Source of the DNA: Bacillota bacterium
GTDB taxonomy: Bacteria > Bacillota > Clostridia > Acetivibrionales > DTU013
Length of the DNA stretch: 24,772 bases
NCBI GenBank assembly: GCA_023433505.1
Contig: JAEZCO010000117.1
Span: 1-24,772 of the forward strand
Direction of reading: 5' to 3'
Below, in pieces: positions 16,639 to 24,576 of this stretch. The position numbers and the translations under genes were made by a program. Every line of letters begins with the position of its first letter. Position 1 is the first letter of the stretch. Below the pieces are notes generated by a model that saw only the letters and a program-made list of their open reading frames with translations, searched no databases and had not been told where the DNA came from.

Positions 16639-19287
16639 ATGAGAGATCAAAACAATAATCCGGTTAAGGTACATATGGTATCCCATGTCCATTGGGATCC
16701 CATGTGGTATTCCTCCTTCCAGGAATACCGTATAAGGTTATACAGCCTTTTTAAAAAATTAATAAAAATATACCAAAAAAACCCTGACTATAAATATTTC
16801 ATGTTTGACGGACAGGTGGGCGCAATCGAAGACTATTTGGAGCTTGTCCCTGAGGATGAAGATAAAATAAGAGAATTTGTAAGCAGCGGAAGACTTTCAA
16901 TAGGTCCGTGGTATGTCCAGCCGGAGGAATTTCTTATAAGCGGCGAATCCCTGATAAGAAACCTGAAGCTGGGAATAGAAACCGCGGAAAAATACGGAGG
17001 CTCCATGAAGGTCAGCTATCTGTGCGATCCCGTTGGACACATTGCTCAACTGCCACAGATAGTGGGAGGCTTCGGAATCAAATATTTTTCAGCCAGCAGA
17101 GGAGTTTATGACAATGAAGAAATAAAAAGCACAGAATTTTTCTGGATAGCGCCGGACGGGTCAAAGCTCCTTGCACATACCTTGCCCCTGGGATACAGCA
17201 ACAAGCTGCCTCTGGAGCAGGAGGACTTCAATAATGAGATTGCCCGGTACAAGGAAAGGCTGCTGCCCTCGAGCTTGACAGGCATCATTCTTTATGCCCA
17301 GGGCTGCGACCACGGAGAGCCCATGGATGAAATTCTCGGCCTTGCAAAAGCATATAATGAAATGGCCGGAAACGATGAAATGGTACTTACCACGCTGGAA
17401 GAACACATGAAGCTCATGGATGGGTTTTCAGAAATACTGCCCTGCTATACAGGGGAGCTGAGGTTCAGCCATAGTAATTTTATCCTCTCCGGCATTCTGA
17501 CCACCCGAATGTCCATCAAGCTTATAAATGCAAAAGTGGAGAACAGGCTTGAGAAATGGCTTGAGCCTTTTTCGGCAGTCAGCTGGCTTGTTGGCAATGA
17601 TTATCCCCATGCTTTTATTGACCTGGCCTGGAAATACCAGATTAACAACTCCTTCCATGATTGTATCTACGGCGCTCATGCAGATCATGTGACAGCAGAT
17701 ATCATTAATAACTACAAGCAGGCGCAGGAGATTACTGAATGGAAAACCAATGATGCCCTGTACAGTCTGGCAGGCCATGCAGCCGGACATATGCAGGGTA
17801 ACCGGCTGGTCATTTATAATCCTACCATCCGTGAACGTAGCCGTGAGGTGATAGACTGTGAAATATTCATGGCCGGCGGGCCAGCAGCAGGTAAGCTGGT
17901 TGTTCGGGATATCAACGGAAATATATTGCCGTCCCAGATAAACTCGATAAAAAGCTCCGTTAAGTTTTCTGGCAGCAATGGAAATGTTATGAGCGAGTGT
18001 ATGGGAAGGAACGGCTATGAATATAACCTGTCCATTCTGGTCCATAGCATACCTGCATTCGGATTAACTACATTATTCATAAGCCGTGAGGCTGCCAGCG
18101 TGTATGAAACCGATCTGGAGGTGAGTGGGACTGTATGTGAAAACAGCTTCCTTAAGGTTGATATAAACAATAACGGTACCATTGATGTTCTGGATAAAGC
18201 AATGGGACAAAAATATGAAGGCCTCCATTATTTTGAGGATTCCGGAGATTACGGCGACCAGTACAATTATTCACCTACAATACCGGCAGGGCTGGTAACA
18301 AGTGAAATATGCCAGGTCTGTGTTGCACTGGAAAATGCAGGTCCGGTGAAGGCAGAATACAAAATTGTACTGGAGCTGGAGCTGCCTGCCGGGCTTGATA
18401 GAGGCACAGCTGCAAGAAGCGCCGGCTCAGTAGTTAACAGGATAACCATATCTCTTGCAATGCGGGCATATTCCCCAACTGTGGAGTTTCATACAATAGT
18501 GGAGAATAATTCAAGGGATCACAGGCTGAATGTGGTGTTTCCTACAAAAATCGTTACGGGCCATGTCTTTTCAGGTAGCCAGTTCTTCATAAACAAACGC
18601 GAAATAGAGCTGCCGGAAGCGGCCGATTGGGTCGAACCGCCGAGCCCCTTCAGACCCCATCGCAAATTTGTATGCCTTGGGCAGGGGATAAGAAATTTCA
18701 CTTTTATGGATACAGGGCTTACCGAGCACAAAGTAAATTCTAAGGGCGAGGCTTCCATGACTCTCTTGAGGTCTGTCAGCCATCTTTCAAAAAACACCTT
18801 GCCGGAAAGAATGTACAAGCATGCCGGTCCGCCCATGGAAACACCCCTTGCGCAGGAACAGGGTAAGCATCATTTTGACTACGCGTTATATTTCCAGCAG
18901 GAAGAATTTGAGCCTGTAAATAGCCTTGAAAAAAGTGAGGAGTTTGAATCCCGGGTGAAATGTGTGTTCATTGAGGGCGAGGATGATTTTAAAAATCTGC
19001 GCTGTGCACTTGCGGCACCCATAAGCTTTTTCAGTATGCAAGGCGGCAAAGGAATCATATTGAGCGCAGTTAAAAAAGGCAAGCATGAGAATATCATTAT
19101 TCGTTTGTTCAATTCCAAGGATGCACCGGCGGATACAAGGCTGATTGCTTTCCTTCCAATGGAGGACGCTTGTATGGTTGACCTTGGGGAGAATTTTATC
19201 CAGGGTATTGAGACAAATGGAAATGAACTGGAGCTACATTTTGAACCTTATAAAATCATAACCCTGTCAATTAAATTTAAGAGGTGA
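16639..19287 (+). CDS. GH38 alpha-mannosidase
   Basis: The product is 882 residues, the usual length for bacterial GH38 enzymes, without a signal peptide. The zinc-binding and catalytic residues are visible: HVHWDPMW near the start (His18, Asp20), YLCDPVGHIAQLPQI with Asp130 as the nucleophile, and GCDHGEP with His225. The beta-rich C-terminal half (about 390-880) is the typical mutarotase-like domain. It removes alpha-linked mannose, with retention, from imported oligosaccharides. GGGAGA lies 10 bases before the ATG. The epimerase starts 5 bases after its stop, with the ribosome site for that gene inside the last codons, so the two are translationally linked. Confidence 0.93.
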   Translation: MRDQNNNPVKVHMVSHVHWDPMWYSSFQEYRIRLYSLFKKLIKIYQKNPDYKYFMFDGQVGAIEDYLELVPEDEDKIREFVSSGRLSIGPWYVQPEEFLISGESLIRNLKLGIETAEKYGGSMKVSYLCDPVGHIAQLPQIVGGFGIKYFSASRGVYDNEEIKSTEFFWIAPDGSKLLAHTLPLGYSNKLPLEQEDFNNEIARYKERLLPSSLTGIILYAQGCDHGEPMDEILGLAKAYNEMAGNDEMVLTTLEEHMKLMDGFSEILPCYTGELRFSHSNFILSGILTTRMSIKLINAKVENRLEKWLEPFSAVSWLVGNDYPHAFIDLAWKYQINNSFHDCIYGAHADHVTADIINNYKQAQEITEWKTNDALYSLAGHAAGHMQGNRLVIYNPTIRERSREVIDCEIFMAGGPAAGKLVVRDINGNILPSQINSIKSSVKFSGSNGNVMSECMGRNGYEYNLSILVHSIPAFGLTTLFISREAASVYETDLEVSGTVCENSFLKVDINNNGTIDVLDKAMGQKYEGLHYFEDSGDYGDQYNYSPTIPAGLVTSEICQVCVALENAGPVKAEYKIVLELELPAGLDRGTAARSAGSVVNRITISLAMRAYSPTVEFHTIVENNSRDHRLNVVFPTKIVTGHVFSGSQFFINKREIELPEAADWVEPPSPFRPHRKFVCLGQGIRNFTFMDTGLTEHKVNSKGEASMTLLRSVSHLSKNTLPERMYKHAGPPMETPLAQEQGKHHFDYALYFQQEEFEPVNSLEKSEEFESRVKCVFIEGEDDFKNLRCALAAPISFFSMQGGKGIILSAVKKGKHENIIIRLFNSKDAPADTRLIAFLPMEDACMVDLGENFIQGIETNGNELELHFEPYKIITLSIKFKR

Positions 19288-19292
19288 GTCAC

Positions 19293-20573
19293 ATGCATAT
19301 TTTATCAGAGCAAATAAAACAATCAGCAAATGAAATACGTAGTCTGCTGGAGAATGGAATCATGCCCTTCTGGCAAAAAAACGGCAATGATACGAGATAT
19401 GGCGGATATCTGACATGCTTCAACGCCGACGGAAGGCTTGGGGCTGACAAAGATAAATATATTGTTACACAGACCCGGATGATATGGGGAATGTCGGCTC
19501 TTTCCGGCAAGTATCCCGCATACCCGGAGGTTCTTGCTTCAGCCAGGCAGGGCGTAGAATTTTTTATTAAAAACTTCTGGGACAAGGAGTTGGGCGGGTG
19601 GTTCTGGAAAGTCAGGCAAAACGGTGAGCTTATTGACGGAGGCAAGCTTCTCTATGGACAAAGCTTTGCTATTTATGCCCTGTGCGAATTTTCACTGGCC
19701 ACAGGAGATCCGGTAGGGACCGATTATGCAGAAAGGACTTTTGATCTTATACAGAAGTATTGCACCGATACGTATTATGGCGGTTATTTTGAAAATTTTG
19801 AGCAGGATTGGAGTATTGCTGAACCTGGTTTTGCCGCTGGCGACAGAAAATCCCTTGATATTCATATGCACATAATGGAAGCATATACGAAGCTTGTCCA
19901 ATGCACAGGAAAAGAGCTTCACAAGCGGAAGCTTGAGGAGGTGACGGGCCTGATACTGGGTAGGATGGTCAATCTGGAGGCAGGCTGTGCATTAAACCAG
20001 TTCGACGTGGGATTCAATCCCATTCCAGCAATCAATATCAAGCGTACCTGGAATGCTGAACGCGTGGTGGGAGAGTCCATTAAAGCACCTGTGGATTCTA
20101 CCTCCTACGGGCATAATGTGGAGCTTGCATGGCTTGTAAACCGTGCCGGGGACATACTGGGGAAGAAGCCGGATTACTATGGAGAGATTACCCGAAAGCT
20201 GGTGGACCATTCTCTAAAATACGGCTTTGATTATGAGCTTGGCGGTGTCTATAGGGACGGACCACATGAAGGGCCGGCCTATGTATTGGACAAGGAGTGG
20301 TGGCAGAATTGCGAAGTACTGGTAGGTTATCTGGACGCCTTTGAAAGATTGGGTGATTCAAAGTACTTTGATGCGTTTAAAATGACTTGGGATTTTGATA
20401 AAAAGTACATGGTCAATTACGAAATTGGCGAGTTCAGACAGCTTCTTGACAGAAGGGGCAATATTATCGCCGGGGATATCGGCAATCCCTGGAAGGCTAT
20501 ATATCATTCCGGAAGATCCATGCTGGAATGCCTTGAAAGGCTGGAGCGCTTGAGCACCTTATATGTCGAATAA
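19293..20573 (+). CDS. Cellobiose/mannobiose 2-epimerase-like protein (AGE superfamily)
   Basis: The product is 426 residues from ATG 19293, preceded by GAGGTGA; a GTG at 19284 overlaps the GH38 stop and sits on the ribosome site itself. It is an (alpha/alpha)6 barrel of the N-acylglucosamine 2-epimerase superfamily. Motifs typical of disaccharide 2-epimerases are present: DIHMHIMEAY (His191, His193), YGHNVELAWL (His274), KEWWQNCE (334-341) and NPWKAIYHSGR (His405). These enzymes invert C2 of the reducing-end sugar, for example turning mannobiose into mannosyl-glucose. Next to a mannosidase, a role in converting a mannose-ended disaccharide is reasonable; a monosaccharide isomerase is an alternative. 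Confidence 0.88.
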   Translation: MHILSEQIKQSANEIRSLLENGIMPFWQKNGNDTRYGGYLTCFNADGRLGADKDKYIVTQTRMIWGMSALSGKYPAYPEVLASARQGVEFFIKNFWDKELGGWFWKVRQNGELIDGGKLLYGQSFAIYALCEFSLATGDPVGTDYAERTFDLIQKYCTDTYYGGYFENFEQDWSIAEPGFAAGDRKSLDIHMHIMEAYTKLVQCTGKELHKRKLEEVTGLILGRMVNLEAGCALNQFDVGFNPIPAINIKRTWNAERVVGESIKAPVDSTSYGHNVELAWLVNRAGDILGKKPDYYGEITRKLVDHSLKYGFDYELGGVYRDGPHEGPAYVLDKEWWQNCEVLVGYLDAFERLGDSKYFDAFKMTWDFDKKYMVNYEIGEFRQLLDRRGNIIAGDIGNPWKAIYHSGRSMLECLERLERLSTLYVE

Positions 20574-20635
20574 AAGTGAGATCAACAGGATGGGGAGCAT
20601 GATACCAATAAGCCTTGAATAAAAAACAGGAGGAA

Positions 20636-22741
20636 ATGAAATTGAGCGACTTATATTCACAATGCAATGTGTTCTATATTTCAGAAAAAGGAAATGATAG
20701 CTGGTCCGGCAGGCAGGCTGAACCTGACAGGAATGGGAATGATGGACCCTTTGCCACAATTGCTGGGGCAAGGGATGCCATAAGGCTGATGAGAGCCTCA
20801 GAAAATCCGGCGGATGCTGTGGAAGTCAGATTAAGAGGCGGGAGGTATGGCATTGAAGAGGCGGTAGCCTTCGATGAAAGGGATTCCGGAGTTACTTATA
20901 GGTCATACTCCGGTGAAAAGGCTGTCATTGATGCCGGTAAGAGAATAGAAGGCTGGAAGGCGGTAAAGATAGGCGCCATTGATGTGTGGATGGCGGAAAT
21001 ACCGGAGGTGGCAGAAGGCAAATGGTATTTCAGGGAGCTGTTTGTAAACGGTGCGAGAAGAGTAAGGCCAAGGCTGCCCAAAAAAGGAGTCTACCGGATG
21101 GATGGAGCCGAGGACATCAAGGATGAGGATGATGTCTGGGTCAATCTTTTTAACGGTTCTTATGCATTCAGATACAAGGGAGATGACATTAAAAAATGGA
21201 CCAACATAAGCGATATAGACATAATAGTAGATCATTTCTGGGTTGATGAACGTATGCAGATTGATTCCATCGACGAGGATACACGCACTGTCAGATGCGC
21301 CAGAAGGAGTATTTTCGTTCTGAAGGATGATGTTACGGGAAATTATTCACAATATTTTCTGGAGAATGTATTTGAAGCCTTGAGTGAACCTGGAGAGTGG
21401 TATCTTGACAGGTCTACGGGCATGGTCTATTATATTCCCCTGCCGGGAGAATCCCTCGTGTCGGCTGAAATCATTGCTCCCTATGCCACACAGTTTGTTA
21501 AAATCTGCGGCAATCCGGATGAAAACAGATTTGTTGAAGCTTTAAATTTTAAGGATATGGCTTTTTGCAGCTCTGATTGGTTCCAACCACCCGTAACAAA
21601 GGCATTTGATATCGAAGGAGTGCAGATAGCTCTTGATAAAGGCCATAATGTCTGCACTACGCCACAGTCCGCCATTCATGTGCCAGGCACCATTTATATG
21701 GAAGGTGCCCGCCATTGCTCCATAAGCGGCTGCAGCATCAACCACATCGGGTGGTATGGAATCGAAGTTTCTGACGGCTGCAGTGATATAAATATTTCGG
21801 ATAATGAAATATCCGATATGGGCGCCGGAGGTATCAAAGTAGGCGGAAGCAATATCTCGGGACCGGTTTTAAGAAGGAATGGAAATAACAGGATAACGGG
21901 TAATCTTATCAAGGACGGTGGACATGTTTTCAGGAACGGGACAGGAATATTCCTCACCCATTCTTTTGGGAATACAATTTCCAGGAATCATATACATGAT
22001 CTTTACTATATAGGCATCAGCTGCGGCTGGGTCTGGGGATACTGGGACAATGTCACAAAGGATAACCTCATAGAGAATAATTATATACATCACCTTGGGC
22101 ATGGAGTCATGAGCGACCTGGGCGGAATCTATACCCTGGGAGTTCAGCCAGGCACTGTAATCAGAGGGAACCTGATACACGATATAGTGAAGAAAAATTA
22201 CGGAGGCAGGGGAATATATCTCGATGAAGGCAGCGCCCATATAATAGTTGAGAATAATATCTGCGTCAGAGTAAGCAGCCATCCCTTCCTTGTCCACTAT
22301 GGACGTGAAAACATAATCAGGAACAATATCTTCGGATTGGGCAGTGAAGGCCAGGCCAATCTCATACGAGGTGAAGAGCATAATTCATTTACATTTGAAA
22401 GAAATATTGTTCTGACCGATGGAAAGCCGGTTTTTACAGGAGAAAATGCACCTGTGGAAGACCATAAATTCATAAGCGACCTGAACCTGGTCTGGGATGT
22501 CTCCGGAAAGGGCGTATTATGCGGAAACGGAGGGGTAGCTGAGGATACCAACTGGTATCTGAAAAAAAGCTACACATTTGAGGAGTGGCAGCGTCTGGGC
22601 TACGATACACATTCGATCAATGCCGATCCGCTTTTTAAGGATATCGCTAAGCTGGATTTTATCATGGATGAAGCTTCTCCCGCATTTTCTTTAGGATTCA
22701 AGCCTATTGATCTATCCAATTTGCCTGCTAAACCTGAATAA
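20636..22741 (+). CDS. GH141-like beta-helix glycosidase (probable alpha-L-fucosidase), cytoplasmic
   Basis: The product is 701 residues from ATG 20636. AGGAGG lies only 2 bases upstream, so TTG 20642 (8-base spacing) may be the real start. No signal peptide is visible, unlike the two other beta-helix proteins here. The N-terminal region has the FYISEKGNDSWSG and GPFATIAGARDAIR motifs and the RLRGGRY line usual in GH141-type proteins, then a parallel beta-helix with SDLGGIYTLG (Asp494) and GIYLDEGSAHI (Asp530, Glu531), acidic positions that could be catalytic. GH141 includes an alpha-L-fucosidase of rhamnogalacturonan-II breakdown and a xylanase. With two GH29 enzymes nearby, fucosidase activity is favoured. 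It is the last gene of the 14204-22741 run. Confidence 0.82.
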   Translation: MKLSDLYSQCNVFYISEKGNDSWSGRQAEPDRNGNDGPFATIAGARDAIRLMRASENPADAVEVRLRGGRYGIEEAVAFDERDSGVTYRSYSGEKAVIDAGKRIEGWKAVKIGAIDVWMAEIPEVAEGKWYFRELFVNGARRVRPRLPKKGVYRMDGAEDIKDEDDVWVNLFNGSYAFRYKGDDIKKWTNISDIDIIVDHFWVDERMQIDSIDEDTRTVRCARRSIFVLKDDVTGNYSQYFLENVFEALSEPGEWYLDRSTGMVYYIPLPGESLVSAEIIAPYATQFVKICGNPDENRFVEALNFKDMAFCSSDWFQPPVTKAFDIEGVQIALDKGHNVCTTPQSAIHVPGTIYMEGARHCSISGCSINHIGWYGIEVSDGCSDINISDNEISDMGAGGIKVGGSNISGPVLRRNGNNRITGNLIKDGGHVFRNGTGIFLTHSFGNTISRNHIHDLYYIGISCGWVWGYWDNVTKDNLIENNYIHHLGHGVMSDLGGIYTLGVQPGTVIRGNLIHDIVKKNYGGRGIYLDEGSAHIIVENNICVRVSSHPFLVHYGRENIIRNNIFGLGSEGQANLIRGEEHNSFTFERNIVLTDGKPVFTGENAPVEDHKFISDLNLVWDVSGKGVLCGNGGVAEDTNWYLKKSYTFEEWQRLGYDTHSINADPLFKDIAKLDFIMDEASPAFSLGFKPIDLSNLPAKPE

Positions 22742-22781
22742 AGCATTCAGGATCAATAATACCAGGCTGTTGAGGCAGCTT

Positions 22782-22910
22782 TCACAGGAAGAATTGTAGA
22801 AATTCGACTTCTTCATGAGCCTGCTGATTGAATAATTCAGCAAAAAAGGTATCAATTTTGGGAGAAATAGCATGTTCAGTGTTTGAATTATCTGTTATAA
22901 TAGAATTCAT
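22782..22910 (-). pseudogene. Transposase remnant (IS4-like start)
   Basis: A 42-codon frame read leftward from ATG 22910 has AAGGGG about 8 bases upstream. Its first half, MNSIITDNSNTEHAISPKID, resembles the start of IS4-family transposases common in Clostridia; after FFAEL the sequence (FNQQAHEEVEFLQFFL) is not one I recognise and may come from the far end of a deleted gene. The DDE catalytic domain is absent. No convincing terminal inverted repeats are visible. The frame also extends upstream to 23030, but the promoter inside that part argues against the longer start. Confidence 0.5.
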
Positions 22911-22956
22911 AAAAGTTCCCCTTTTCATTGGTATTAGTGGATTTGTGGTTATTTCT

Positions 22957-22965
22957 ATTATACCA
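22957..22965 (-). promoter_or_regulatory. Extended -10 promoter of the transposase remnant
   Basis: On the minus strand TGGTATAAT is a perfect extended -10 element (TGn plus TATAAT), about 45 bases upstream of ATG 22910. No good -35 is present, which an extended -10 does not need. Confidence 0.55.
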
Positions 22966-23252
22966 TAGAAAGCGGGACTTTTATATATTTTATGACAGAT
23001 TTGTATTAATTTATCAATGTTCGCTCTCACTTTTTAAGTAGTTATTGAGGTTAAAAAATCCAGTCTTTTAAAAAAGCTTAACATTGACCAGTTCAATGGA
23101 CAGCTGAAGGTATGAGCATTTATGACATCGTATAAATGCATGCCAACATAAACCTCCGAGAATTTCATACCTCTCCCCAGTAACATGCCAGCGAATGAGA
23201 AAGCTTCGGTATTTTGTGCCACAGTGTACCGGTCTGCGACATTTTAAAAAGC
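22966..23252. other. Gene-free stretch
   Basis: No convincing gene is present on either strand; open frames here carry no recognisable motif. Similar AT-rich strings, TTTTAAAAAAGCTTA at 23066-23080 and TTTTAAAAAGCTTGA at 23242-23256, stand 176 bases apart in the same orientation, which might be traces of an insertion or chance. Confidence 0.35.
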
Positions 23253-23281
23253 TTGACGAAAAACATACGTTCGTGTAAAAT
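23253..23281 (+). promoter_or_regulatory. Promoter of the aldo/keto reductase
   Basis: TTGACG (23253-23258), a 17-base spacer and TAAAAT (23276-23281) each differ from consensus at one base. The start codon follows about 30 bases downstream. Confidence 0.75.
23260..23273. promoter_or_regulatory. LexA-like box in the promoter spacer
   Basis: AAAACATACGTTCG matches the Firmicute SOS box CGAACNNNNGTTCG at all but its first two bases and lies between the -35 and -10, where binding would block transcription. A single site with one imperfect half is weak evidence. Confidence 0.3.
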
Positions 23282-23311
23282 ATATCCAATAGATAGGGTG
23301 AGGTGAATTTA

Positions 23312-24460
23312 ATGCTCTTCAGAAAACTTGGTAGGACAGGACTTGATGTGGGGATTATCGGTTTGGGAACAGAGCATCTCGAGTATGAGCCGTATGAGGT
23401 AATAAAGCCTATTGTAGATGAGGCAATGGACCATGGAGCCAACTATATAGACCTGTTTATGGCTTCTCCCGGCGTTCGGGACAACTTTGGGGCAGCTTTG
23501 AAGGGGAAAAGGCATAACGCTGTCATTGCAGGCCATCTTGGGGCTGCTCAAAAGGATGGACAGTATTTTAGAACCAGAGACAAAGATATTTGTGAAAAAT
23601 ATTTTAACGATTTGCTGGCCAGATTGAACACTGATTATATTGACATCCTTATGCTTCACTTTATAGACGAGGCAGATGATTACCAGTTTGCAACAGGCGG
23701 CTCGGGTTTCCTTGAAACTGCCTTAAAGTTTAAGAGAGAAGGGAAAGCCCGCTATATCGGCTTAAGCAGCCATAAAGTCCCTGTAGCACTTGCTGCAGTA
23801 GAAAGCAGCCTTATTGATGTGTTGATGTTTCCGGTAAATCCGGCGTTCGACATATTACCCGGAGAAACCGAATTAGAGGCTTTATGGAAGGCTGATCCCT
23901 ATCAGGCCATGGAGATGGAAGATTGCCGTCCTTCTGTCGGAAGAAAAGAGCTCTTTTTGACTTGCGAAAAGCTTGGTGTCGGTATTGTTGCTATGAAAAC
24001 TTATGCTGGCGGTTGGATATTCTGGGAGAACAATCCGAGTTCAATTGTTTTGACGCCTGCCCAATGTATCCATTATTCGCTTTCCCAGCCGGGAGTGTGT
24101 ACGGTAGTCCCCGGTTGCAAGACCCTTGACCATATGAAATCGGCACTGAGATACCTTGATGCTTCAGAAGAAGAAAAAGATTATACTGGGAAGATAAGCA
24201 AAACTAAATGGAATCTTAAGGGGAATTGCATGTATTGCAACCACTGCCTTCCATGCCCGCAGGGAATTAATATTGCAGCTGTTACCAGATTATTGGATGC
24301 TGCACGGTCAGGACTATCCGATTCTTTGAGATCCGGATACGAAAAACTCGGATGTAAGGCTTCTGATTGTGTCAGATGTGGTGTGTGCATGGAGCGCTGC
24401 CCTTTTGGCGTTGATATATTGGAAAACATGGAAAGAGCGGCGAATATATTTGAGAGATAA
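23312..24460 (+). CDS. Aldo/keto reductase fused to a 4Fe-4S ferredoxin domain
   Basis: The product is 382 residues from ATG 23312, with AGGTGA at 23301-23306; a GTG at 23303 lies on that site. Residue numbers below use the ATG start. The first 285 residues are an aldo/keto reductase barrel (FRKLGRTGLDVGIIGLG, then DYIDILMLHFID). The tail holds cysteine clusters CMYCNHCLPCPQG and CVRCGVCMERCPFG, enough for two iron-sulfur clusters. The catalytic tyrosine and lysine of standard enzymes appear to be missing: the segment after Asp47 reads LFMASPGVRDN and VIAGHL stands where a lysine is expected. This is a known clostridial variant group in my recollection. Electron transfer through the clusters, not NADPH hydride transfer alone, is plausible. 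It has its own promoter and is separated from the glycosidase operon. Confidence 0.88.
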   Translation: MLFRKLGRTGLDVGIIGLGTEHLEYEPYEVIKPIVDEAMDHGANYIDLFMASPGVRDNFGAALKGKRHNAVIAGHLGAAQKDGQYFRTRDKDICEKYFNDLLARLNTDYIDILMLHFIDEADDYQFATGGSGFLETALKFKREGKARYIGLSSHKVPVALAAVESSLIDVLMFPVNPAFDILPGETELEALWKADPYQAMEMEDCRPSVGRKELFLTCEKLGVGIVAMKTYAGGWIFWENNPSSIVLTPAQCIHYSLSQPGVCTVVPGCKTLDHMKSALRYLDASEEEKDYTGKISKTKWNLKGNCMYCNHCLPCPQGINIAAVTRLLDAARSGLSDSLRSGYEKLGCKASDCVRCGVCMERCPFGVDILENMERAANIFER

Positions 24461-24495
24461 TGGGTGAAGTGTAACTACGTGATTTACGAATATAC

Positions 24496-24531
24496 GTAGG
24501 ATAATGCGAAATTGTAGGATAGTATGAAATT
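24496..24531 (+). repeat. Tandem 18-base repeat
   Basis: GTAGGATAATGCGAAATT (24496-24513) is followed directly by GTAGGATAGTATGAAATT (24514-24531), 15 of 18 bases identical. It lies between the reductase gene and the dispersed repeat. Function unknown. Confidence 0.6.
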
Positions 24532-24576
24532 ATTTGATTATACATAGTAAAATGTCCGTCCTAGTGCTAGCACGTG

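Noticed and set aside
17428..18045. 205-residue minus-strand open frame inside GH38
   Set aside because: It is antisense to a conserved mannosidase and shows no recognisable motif.
22742..22781. Terminator after the GH141-like gene
   Set aside because: Only a 4-bp GCTG/CAGC pairing is visible, too weak to call.
23066..23256. TTTTAAAAA(A)GCTT(A/G)A pair as flanking direct repeats of an insertion
   Set aside because: The strings are AT-rich and imperfect, the second is part of the reductase promoter, and the DNA between shows no transposon gene.
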